Shown here: positions 57,482 through 64,000 of the stretch, piece by piece
Layout of the letters: every line of letters begins with the position of its first letter
Position numbering within the stretch: the stretch's first letter is position 1
Assembly: GCF_017114985.1 (NCBI RefSeq)
Contig: NZ_JABXKP010000049.1
Location: 1-64,000 of the forward strand
From: Nostoc sp. JL33
GTDB lineage: Bacteria > Cyanobacteriota > Cyanobacteriia > Cyanobacteriales > Nostocaceae
Direction of reading: 5' to 3'
Length of the DNA: 64,000 nt
Position numbers and translations under genes: made by a program
The notes under the pieces: generated by a model
What the model was told of the DNA's origin: nothing
The model's database searches: none
What the model saw: only the letters and a program-made list of their open reading frames with translations

Positions 57482-57547
57482 GAGACGCATTGCCATTGCA
57501 GAGTATTGCCAAATTTAATTTGCTACGAATTTATCAGATGCTGTACT
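57482..57547. repeat. 66 bp dispersed repeat, copy 2 (inverted)
   Basis: Inverted relative to the copy at 21973-22038; see that entry. Confidence 0.7.
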
Positions 57548-57629
57548 TAGCTGATCATGTGGTGCAACAGATTTAAGCTTTGGCTTGATAACGCCACGAT
57601 ACAATTAAGATCAAGTACCTTTATTTACT

Positions 57630-57884
57630 ATGAAGAAAATCAGAGACAACACAATTAAGTTAAATCAATTTTTAAAGTTAATGGGTATAGTGCCAACTGG
57701 AGGTCAAGCCAAGTTGATGATTCAAGGTGGCGATGTCCAAGTAAACGGTATGCTGGAAACCCGACGAGGGCGGCGACTAGTACCAGGTGATAAAGTAACA
57801 ATAGAAGGACAAACTTTAGAAGTGAATTTGAACAACAATGAAGACCAAGACGTAGTAATAGATTTTACCGAACAAACCGAGTAA
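57630..57884 (+). CDS. S4 RNA-binding domain protein
   Basis: An 84-residue protein consisting of one S4 domain: IKLNQFLKLMGIVPTGGQAKLMIQGGDVQVNG, then RRGRRLVPGDKV. It resembles the YaaA/RqcP-type small S4 proteins that bind rRNA or stalled 50S subunits; a role in ribosome quality control is suggested also by arfB just downstream (47 bp). An acidic tail follows. ATG at 57630. Confidence 0.85.
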   Translation: MKKIRDNTIKLNQFLKLMGIVPTGGQAKLMIQGGDVQVNGMLETRRGRRLVPGDKVTIEGQTLEVNLNNNEDQDVVIDFTEQTE

Positions 57885-57931
57885 AGGGTTTTTATCCCAG
57901 ATTTAAAAGTTCTTCTTTTGCCTTGTGAGTA

Positions 57932-58345
57932 ATGCTGCAAATTTCCAACAAAGTTATTATCCCACAGAGTGATATTGAAATTAGTGCGATTCGTTCGCAA
58001 GGAGCGGGAGGCCAAAATGTGAATAAGGTTTCCACTGCGATTCACTTGCGTTTTGATATTGGGGCTTCATCATTACCAGATTATTATAAACAACAGCTTT
58101 TAAAGCTGAATGATCGACGCATCACCCAAGAAGGAGTTGTCGTAATCAAAGCCCAGGAACATCGAAGCCAAGAGAACAATCGGGAGTCAGCATTGAAACG
58201 ACTTCAAGAACTCATTCAAAGCGCAGTTGTAGTGACAAGAAAACGCAAACCCACCAAACCAACTCGCAGTTCTCAAAGAAAGCGCCTTGACTACAAAAGT
58301 AAGCGCGGACAGGTTAAGTCTAACAGAGGGCAGGTGAGCGAATAA
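57932..58345 (+). CDS. arfB: peptidyl-tRNA hydrolase ArfB (YaeJ) ribosome rescue factor
   Basis: The GGQ motif in RSQGAGGQNVNKV is the release-factor catalytic motif. The length of 137 and the basic C-terminal tail (RKRKPTKPTRSSQRKRLDYKSK) match ArfB, which enters the empty mRNA channel of stalled ribosomes and hydrolyses peptidyl-tRNA. The tail lies in the mRNA entry channel in known structures. Cotranscribed with the S4 gene in all likelihood. Confidence 0.93.
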   Translation: MLQISNKVIIPQSDIEISAIRSQGAGGQNVNKVSTAIHLRFDIGASSLPDYYKQQLLKLNDRRITQEGVVVIKAQEHRSQENNRESALKRLQELIQSAVVVTRKRKPTKPTRSSQRKRLDYKSKRGQVKSNRGQVSE

Positions 58346-58547
58346 TTATTAATTCATAATTCATAATTCATAATTGTTGGTACAGAGCAAATCATTTTAT
58401 TGATGGAGAAAAATAAATTTTTAACCTTTGGCGCTCAATTTTATTGCAAAATCTTACCAGAGAATTAAGACTAATTCCTTCTATGGACTGTGGTCAAGTT
58501 CATGACTTAGTTGGTTAGCTTGATAGAAACTATTAAAGGTGAAAAAG

Positions 58548-58724
58548 ATGAATAAGACATTACTAACGATTTTGATGCTTGCACTCTTACTCTTATTCAT
58601 CATCTCTCCCTTTGCTGCCCTTGCTAGTCTAATGCTGATAGTGTTAGTTTCCGCGTTTTTCTCTTTACTAGGAAACTTGTTCCAAGCAATTATTGGTGGC
58701 GATACCATTTCAAATAAACCTTGA
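58548..58724 (+). CDS. 58-residue single-span membrane peptide
   Basis: From the ATG at 58548 the sequence MNKTLLTILMLALLLLFIIS is followed by a second hydrophobic stretch (LASLMLIVLVSAFFSLLGNL). An AAAGGTG box lies about six bases before the start; the frame could begin at GTG 58539. No family recognised. It ends 17 bp before the left end of the inverted-repeat element at 58741. Confidence 0.5.
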   Translation: MNKTLLTILMLALLLLFIISPFAALASLMLIVLVSAFFSLLGNLFQAIIGGDTISNKP

Positions 58725-58740
58725 AACATATAAATTTCTC

Positions 58741-59098
58741 GTAGGGGCATAGAGAAAAAGCTCATTGGTGTCAACTTAAGTCAAAAAGCTCATTGCACAG
58801 TCATTTTACCCCACACGCCAGGTGCTTCTCCCTACAGCCCTGCGGGCATCCTACGGCAGGCACTAGCCACGCGCGTGAGGGAGAAGGGGAGACGCGCAAT
58901 TTCCAAGTCGGCAGAGCGCAAGGGCGCACTGGCTCCCCTTAATCCCCTCCCCGTGAACAAAGAGGGGAGATTTTGTCGCAAGACAAAAGCGGGGTGGGGT
59001 TGCGAGGGCATAATTAGTAATTGAGTGGACTTGGTATAACGCAATTTGCTTGGGTTTCACGTTAAGTTGACACTAATGAGCTTTTTCTGTGCCCCTAC
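58741..59098. mobile_element. 358 bp inverted-repeat element, no transposase
   Basis: The left end GTAGGGGCATAGAGAAAAAG... through GGTGTCAACTTAA and the inverted right end (complement of ...AAGTTGACACTAATGAGC) form terminal inverted repeats of ~38 bp with few mismatches. The interior has G-tract repeats (GGGGAGATTTTGTC...) and no gene. It belongs to the same family as 46814-47384. Confidence 0.75.
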
Positions 59099-59159
59099 CA
59101 ACGTACTTGTATCATTATTAAAGTGAAACGGTATGACACCAACCCTAAAAGGTCTTAGG

Positions 59160-59193
59160 CAGTGCGTTATGGCGTTAAGCCTAACGCACCCTA
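59160..59193. repeat. GTGCGTTA/TAACGCAC hairpin, third copy
   Basis: Arms GTGCGTTA and TAACGCAC separated by TGGCGTTAAGCC; same family as 11460-11489. Nothing else was seen between the element and the gene at 59317. Confidence 0.6.
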
Positions 59194-59316
59194 CAAGCGA
59201 CGAACTTTGAGCTTAAAAATCAATTTTCATCTTGAAAGAGATACCACCAACTCGGTTGGTTCTCTCACTGTCAGCAAAAACTTCCTAGCCAAATCCTTTA
59301 TTAAACTCACGGCTGT

Positions 59317-59871
59317 TTAAGGTAATTTACTCAGTGGTGTGGCTAAACCGTCAATACTGACGTGATTTCTCTGCTGTTGAAATTCTCGAACTCCTTCTTC
59401 GCCTTTTTTACTAGCCCAGTTTACTAAAGTTTGGCGCTGACCTTGATATTTATAAAGTGGTACGCCAAAACCACAGGAAGTCTGTATTTTTTCAATGTCA
59501 GCGATGATAATTTGACGAGTTCCAGGAATCGGCACAAACAAAGAGTACAAGGAGTCCCAATCTGGAGAACTCGGTAAAATCGTCTTTCCTTGACCGTAAA
59601 GACGGAGGATACACGCGGGTTCCTCAAAGGCGCAAAACATGAAGGTTATCCGCCCATTTTCTTGCAAATGGGCTGATGTTTCGTTACCACTGCCTGTAAG
59701 GTCTACGTAACCTACTCGGTTGGGTGAGAGGATGCGAAAGCAGTCCAAACCTTTAGGAGACAGGTTAACATGATCCGTAGGACTCAAGGGTGCAGAACCA
59801 ACAAAGAAAAGGTGTTGGGCTGCAATAAAGTCTTGCAGTTGCTCAGTAATACAGTCAAAAAATTTAGACAT
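59317..59871 (-). CDS. pyridoxamine 5'-phosphate oxidase-fold flavoprotein
   Basis: The 184-residue protein follows the PPOX-fold pattern: HLFFVGSAPLSPTDHVNLSPKGLDCFRIL, then YVDLTGSGNETSAHLQENGRITFMFCAFEEPACILRLYGQG. This split-barrel fold binds FMN or F420-like cofactors and handles small redox reactions. The specific substrate is unknown. ATG at 59871 is the first in frame. Confidence 0.88.
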   Translation of the reverse strand: MSKFFDCITEQLQDFIAAQHLFFVGSAPLSPTDHVNLSPKGLDCFRILSPNRVGYVDLTGSGNETSAHLQENGRITFMFCAFEEPACILRLYGQGKTILPSSPDWDSLYSLFVPIPGTRQIIIADIEKIQTSCGFGVPLYKYQGQRQTLVNWASKKGEEGVREFQQQRNHVSIDGLATPLSKLP

Positions 59872-60231
59872 AGACTGTTTGATTTATATTTGCAAATTTT
59901 TCATGTTCTCAGCCTATGTCTTGGTTAAATATCTAGCAAGACCTAATTGCCGATGTTTGAGCACAAGTGGCTGATCATAAGGGAGTGGGGAGTGGGGATT
60001 GGGGAGTATTAGCGCTCTTTTATGATTCTCACCAGATAAAAATCAGAAACCTTTCTTGTGATTAGTTTTTATAAATCTAGACGTAGGCGTAGGTTGGATT
60101 GAGGAACGTAGCTCGCTTCCCGCAGGGTAATCCAACACCAAGAATCGTTGATTTTATTGGGTAACACGAATGTTCAACCCAACCTACAAATATTTTATTT
60201 TTTCAGAGTAATAAAAGAGCGTTAGGAATTT
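59872..60231. other. intergenic region with a dispersed repeat
   Basis: Includes the GGATTGAGGAACGTAGC...CCCGCAGGGTAATCCAACA repeat (60087-60135), related to the 15413-15446 copy, and the flanking AAAAGAGCG blocks. No gene seen. Confidence 0.5.
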
Positions 60232-60756
60232 TTACTGTCTCATATACCGACTAGCCATTTGCATGGCATCAGCGATATCGACATCACCATCGCCGTCAGC
60301 ATCCAAGAAAGAATTCAGTACGGGATTGCCGCCAGCTTGGGGATTGTGAGCATTTGCACCTGAGTGCAAAAAATTCAGCACCAAAGGTACTGCTAAAGGC
60401 AGTATTTGTTGAACTATACCAGCATCCAATCCAGTGCGCTGGGCAGCAACCTCAGCTACCTGCTGTTGTATCTGAGGAGAAAACAGCGAATTGACGGCTT
60501 CGGGGTTAGGTGAAGTACCAGCATATTGATTCACTAGACTTTGTGCGGCTTCATTACCATCTGTGGCTTGCTTGTCTTGTAAAGCAGAACGCACTTGACC
60601 ACCCACAATTGACAAAACTGATTGGATGGTAGACGGGTCTGCGCCTGTGCGATCGCTCAGTTGTTGTACAGTGTTAACAATATTTCCCAGCTGACCTAAG
60701 CTGCCCTGTTGATTAGGATTAGCGACGGCACCAAGAATTTGATCGAAAAGTCCCAT
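60232..60756 (-). CDS. DUF937 protein with EF-hand-like C-terminus
   Basis: The 174-residue protein begins MGLFDQILGAVANPNQQGSL, has the DUF937 pattern of Gln/Val-rich helices (IQSVLSIVGGQVRSAL, IVQQILPLAVPLVLNFL) and ends with an EF-hand-like loop DADGDGDVDIADAM that would bind calcium. Function unknown. Confidence 0.8.
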   Translation of the reverse strand: MGLFDQILGAVANPNQQGSLGQLGNIVNTVQQLSDRTGADPSTIQSVLSIVGGQVRSALQDKQATDGNEAAQSLVNQYAGTSPNPEAVNSLFSPQIQQQVAEVAAQRTGLDAGIVQQILPLAVPLVLNFLHSGANAHNPQAGGNPVLNSFLDADGDGDVDIADAMQMASRYMRQ

Positions 60757-61017
60757 AAGTTTGTTTCTCTGTTTGTTCTCAAAAAGCTTGCCAAAACTGG
60801 TTTGAAGTCTTTTGTGTAGGCGGACTTTTGTAAGTCTACTAAAAGATTACAACAGGCAATGGCAAGTAATTTTACCCTGATGTTTTTCTAGCACAATCTG
60901 ATATACGCTCGCTAGCCCCAGACGAGTATAACGCACCTTACGAAAGTGGTAGGTTCTCAAGTCTAAGATCCTACCTAAACTACTTGAAATAGTCACTGGT
61001 TTATTACCTGGAAATTA

Positions 61018-62265
61018 TTAGCTTTTCGCTGTTCGGCTAAAAACTCGATAGTATAGCCATGTACTAGTTTCCTTTAAGGGAAACAGCAGATAGGTAAGAG
61101 GATTTATCGTCACAATAATATTTCGGAAGTCTCGCCGTGCCAAAAATAAGATACCACGAGCAACTTGCTGTGCAGACATCACTCCATAGGGATTGAGTTG
61201 ACTCTTAAACGGGCCAAGAATTAACTTACGAATTACACAATCCGCGTCCAATCGCTTCAGGGTAACAATATCTCCTAGCGCTCGTTTGCTGAGTTCATAA
61301 AGCGGACTTAACGCTGGAGACACCTCAGCCTCAGAAGTGTTTATCCAGATTTCCTTCGTTGCTTTTGCTTGTGGCCCTGTTACAGTTGTCAAAAATATAT
61401 CCATCAACCGCAATGCTGAAAAGGTATTCACCTCATAGGAGGAGTTGATAGCCTCTGCTGTGCGGCTGGTGTAGACATTGACCCCGTGGTTGATAATTAA
61501 AATATCTACTTTCTCTAAACTATTCCTCAGATTGGCTTCATTGCCCAACTGCCAGGGAACCACCTTCACCCCAACTTGCTCTACTAATTTTTCTGGATTA
61601 GTGGTTAATGCGACGACTTTAGCATTATTATTTACAAGTTCAGCCGCTAATGCTTGCCCCAACGCTCCTGATGCTCCAGTTAAAGCGACGGTTTTACCCT
61701 TGAGAGACAGTCCTGTGCCAAGAATTTTATCCACTAAGGGAAACACCCCACTGTAGTAAGCGTTGACATCATCAAAATGATGCCGCCAATGATAAGACCG
61801 ATTCACCCACCAAAAGGATGGAATTGTCTCTAAAGGGCCGGGTAGGTGGTTGTAGTCTGTATCAATTTTTCCCTGAAAATACCGCACAGACGCGCCATAT
61901 AAGAAGGTGCAAGCATAAGCTACTCCCAGCCATAACCCCATTTGCTGGACAATTAAAGCTATGACTACCAATACCACCAACAGTAGACTCGACTCTAAAA
62001 TGTCGTGATAAAGCTGGGATTCTTGATAAACTTTCAGAGAAACTATCGATAAATCCCGGCGATAGGCCATGTGGTGCTTGTTGTGCCATTTTGCAAGCCA
62101 ATTGACTTGGTGACACAAAGCATGGTAGCTGTCTCTCAAGACCTCAGCGAGTAAAACTGAAAAAAGCCCCCAACTAGCAAACTGTAAGCTGGCATTTAGC
62201 CAAACCCAATTAATTTGTAATCTTGCTTCAATTGCAATCAAGTTTTCAGCTAGCATTTTTATCAT
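61018..62265 (-). CDS. bifunctional sterol desaturase/short-chain dehydrogenase
   Basis: The N-terminal half has the di-iron histidine boxes HALCH, HNKHH and HWRHH in a membrane-rich region of a fatty-acid hydroxylase/desaturase. The C-terminal half is a Rossmann SDR with TGASGALGQALA as the NAD(P) loop, NHG, and the catalytic Y-x3-K in YELSKRALG. Such fusions are typical of cyanobacteria; a carotenoid or lipid substrate is possible but not shown. The frame starts at 62265; a second methionine is three codons on. Confidence 0.9.
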   Translation of the reverse strand: MIKMLAENLIAIEARLQINWVWLNASLQFASWGLFSVLLAEVLRDSYHALCHQVNWLAKWHNKHHMAYRRDLSIVSLKVYQESQLYHDILESSLLLVVLVVIALIVQQMGLWLGVAYACTFLYGASVRYFQGKIDTDYNHLPGPLETIPSFWWVNRSYHWRHHFDDVNAYYSGVFPLVDKILGTGLSLKGKTVALTGASGALGQALAAELVNNNAKVVALTTNPEKLVEQVGVKVVPWQLGNEANLRNSLEKVDILIINHGVNVYTSRTAEAINSSYEVNTFSALRLMDIFLTTVTGPQAKATKEIWINTSEAEVSPALSPLYELSKRALGDIVTLKRLDADCVIRKLILGPFKSQLNPYGVMSAQQVARGILFLARRDFRNIIVTINPLTYLLFPLKETSTWLYYRVFSRTAKS

Positions 62266-62467
62266 GTTTGTCTATAGTAGGGAGAGATGGTAACAATTCA
62301 AAATTCAAAATTATTGCATTAAAGACATTTTGCCTACGGCACGCTCTTTGCGTTCAGACTCTTATTTAAACCCTTTAATTTATGGTAAAGTTACTTTATC
62401 AGCAACGCTAGCAATTTTCTATGTGTCCTAATTACGAATTACGAATTTTTTAATAGACACCGTGAAT

Positions 62468-63091
62468 TTAGCTGACCACACCAGCGCGAAAAATTTGTTC
62501 TGCGGTTAAATTCAACTCTGGAAAAGTTGGTGATTGGATACGGTCATTACCTCGAAATTTATTAATTAGATACTCACCTTCCTCCAAACAGCAAACCAAG
62601 ATAGTAGGTTGTTTTGGCTTGCCAATGAATTCCCTACCGCCTAATGCGGCATAGTCCACAATCCAGTATTCAGAAATTCCCATTTGTTCATAGTCAGCGT
62701 ATTTTTTGTGGTAATCATCACGCCAATTAGTACTCACTACCTCTACTACTAAAGAAATAGATGCGGCTTGGCTAACAGTAGATGCTTTTTTCCATAGAGG
62801 CTCGTTTACTAAATTAGGCTGATTTAATATCAGGACATCTGGTGAATAAGCTGATTCGTTTTCAAGTGGTTTGACAAATACTGTTTTTGGGATGAGATAG
62901 GGAAGATTTAATCGGTCTAATTCAACACTAAGTTTTCTAACTAAAAATCCAACGACCTCTTCATGATCACCTACTGGTTGTGCCATCTCAACAATTACTC
63001 CATCATGTAGTTCATAACGCCGTTGTGGGTTGTCTGGGTATTGAGCAACAAATTCATTGAATGTAACTAGTTTGCGTAAGGCTTGAATCAT
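62468..63091 (-). CDS. Uma2-family endonuclease-fold protein
   Basis: 207 residues of the Uma2/DUF820 family. The restriction-fold core is YSPDVLIL (acidic) and LVVEVVSTNWRDDYHKKYADYEQMGISEYWIVD, with E and the downstream K of the PD-(D/E)xK pattern. Members are abundant in Nostocales; activity is mostly unproved. It is a single gene. Confidence 0.9.
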   Translation of the reverse strand: MIQALRKLVTFNEFVAQYPDNPQRRYELHDGVIVEMAQPVGDHEEVVGFLVRKLSVELDRLNLPYLIPKTVFVKPLENESAYSPDVLILNQPNLVNEPLWKKASTVSQAASISLVVEVVSTNWRDDYHKKYADYEQMGISEYWIVDYAALGGREFIGKPKQPTILVCCLEEGEYLINKFRGNDRIQSPTFPELNLTAEQIFRAGVVS

Positions 63092-63245
63092 GGCTTTATT
63101 CCTGAAAGCAAAACTGATATGAGGGTGAAGGAGGTAGGCGGGAGAAAAAAGACTTATTTTAAGCGTATTGCAATTCTGAGGCTTGTTAATCTTTTGAACT
63201 CAGTTAATGAGTCTTTGGACTGGATGAATCCACCTTTGATCCTGG

Positions 63246-64000
63246 TTATAAGTCTAATAAGCCGATCGCCTTGACTAATTCCTCTGGATCTACAGGCTTG
63301 GAAATATGCAGTTGAAATCCGGCAGCGATCGCTTGCTGATGATCGATCTCGCCAGCATAGGCAGTTAAGGCGATCGCTGGAATTGTCCCGCCTTCCTCTG
63401 GTTCCAGACTCCTCACCTGTCGCATCAGCATATAACCATCCATTTCTGGCATACCGATATCGCTAATGATCAGATTTGGCTGGGATTGACTCAGCGCAGT
63501 TAAAGCTGCAATGGCTGAGGCTGCAAAGATAACAGTTGCACCATATTGCTCTAGCATAAAGGGCAAAAATTCTCGCATATCTGCATCATCATCCACCACG
63601 AGAATCTCTAAGCCAGACAAGGGCAAGGACTGAGCCGCTACAAGTGAGGAGTTATCTTTTGCATCCTTGATTCCTTTGCTTTCATCGTGTAAGCATGGAA
63701 GTCTGACGGTGAAAGTTGCTCCTTTACCTTCGCCCAGACTTTCTACTTGAACAGTTCCCCCGTGAAGTTCTACGAGATGGCGGACGATCGCTAATCCTAA
63801 ACCTAAACCGCCAAAATTTCGAGTTGTGGCACCGTCTGCTTGACGGAAATAATCAAAGACATAAGGTAAAAACTCAGGTGCAATCCCCTTTCCTGTGTCA
63901 GTGACGCAGATTTGTAGCTGTGAGCCGACTTGCTCTAATTTGATTTTTACCTCTCCCCCCGTGGGAGTAAACTTAATCGCATTAGAAAGGATATTCCAAA
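63246..64000 (-). CDS. hybrid histidine kinase, C-terminal part (cut by the window edge)
   Basis: Reading from the window end: the N-box WNILSNAIKFTPTGG, the ATP-lid glycine boxes DTGKGIAPEFL and GGLGLGLAIVRHLVELHGG of a HATPase_c domain, then, in the same frame after a short linker, a receiver domain with LVVDDDADMREFLPFM (D in the phospho-acceptor site of LIISDIGMPEMDGYM), T in ALTAYAG and K in HISKPVD. The frame continues past 64000, so the sensor and the phospho-accepting histidine are outside this window. The C-terminal receiver implies a phosphorelay. Confidence 0.93.
   Translation of the reverse strand, partial: WNILSNAIKFTPTGGEVKIKLEQVGSQLQICVTDTGKGIAPEFLPYVFDYFRQADGATTRNFGGLGLGLAIVRHLVELHGGTVQVESLGEGKGATFTVRLPCLHDESKGIKDAKDNSSLVAAQSLPLSGLEILVVDDDADMREFLPFMLEQYGATVIFAASAIAALTALSQSQPNLIISDIGMPEMDGYMLMRQVRSLEPEEGGTIPAIALTAYAGEIDHQQAIAAGFQLHISKPVDPEELVKAIGLLDL

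Larger units (their letters stand above)
56702..57629. repeat. repeat-rich intergenic region
   Basis: 928 bp with no supported gene. It contains the dispersed block GCGATGTCTACGATGGGCGTAGC (split here at 56818), a GGGCGTAGCTGCGG motif, one half of the GGTGTCAACTTAA element end at about 57230-57245, the hairpin at 57361-57418 and the 66 bp dispersed repeat at 57482-57547. Frames at 56816, 56883 and 57253 are built from this repeat material. Confidence 0.6.

Overview
This window looks like a chromosomal segment of a filamentous, Nostoc/Anabaena-type cyanobacterium (order Nostocales). The basis is the density of the HIP1 octamer GCGATCGC, many cyanobacteria-restricted protein families (DUF1995, DUF2555, DUF6887/6888-like pairs, a sterol desaturase fused to a short-chain dehydrogenase), dispersed palindromic and MITE-like repeats in nearly every gap, and Yfr2-type small RNA genes. 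No tRNA, rRNA or CRISPR array was seen.

Layout. 0-6.5 kb: a DUF1995 protein, a cold-shock/DUF1294 membrane protein, a 58-residue membrane peptide between two ~195 bp direct repeats, a two-gene restriction-modification unit (nuclease-methylase fusion plus a single-TRD specificity subunit) and a cysteine desulfurase. 6.7-21.8 kb: a PLD-family lipoprotein with a decayed C-terminal tail, a glycosyltransferase, an orphan PotC-type permease, a kinase/formylglycine-enzyme-like fusion, an isolated signalling domain, two exported proteins, a paired small-protein unit, an intramembrane protease, a radical SAM SPL-family protein and a RemA-like protein. 22.3-30.5 kb: a three-gene operon (nuclease, DinG-type helicase, PIWI) that I read as a pPIWI-RE system, with a MITE inside it. 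30.7-35.8 kb: coaBC, DUF2555, an esterase and a large RTX protein.

36.3-45.0 kb is the most unusual part. A 159 bp direct repeat made of the purH leader plus its first 85 coding bases brackets about 8.4 kb. That segment holds a 1,066-residue protein of no recognised family, a 1,314-residue P-loop helicase-like protein translationally coupled to it, and a divergent 286-residue protein with a DUF6429-like C-terminus. The intact purH follows the right-hand repeat. This looks like a genomic island inserted at the 5' end of purH with a candidate undescribed defence module as cargo. No recombinase was seen inside it.

46.4-64 kb: three Yfr2-like sRNA copies, two of them separated by a terminal-inverted-repeat element; an HD hydrolase, a lipoate ligase-family protein, a YbjN protein, a MoxR ATPase and a DUF4350 protein; a Panacea-type toxin-antitoxin candidate; a large SNF2 helicase; an S4 protein and ArfB; a flavin-binding PPOX-family protein; a DUF937 protein; the desaturase/dehydrogenase fusion; a Uma2 nuclease; and the 3' part of a hybrid histidine kinase cut by the window end.

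Overall, housekeeping genes alternate with at least four independent defence-type loci (R-M, pPIWI-RE, purH island, Panacea pair with SNF2 helicase) in about 54 kb. All functional calls come from reading protein motifs by eye; no database search was run.
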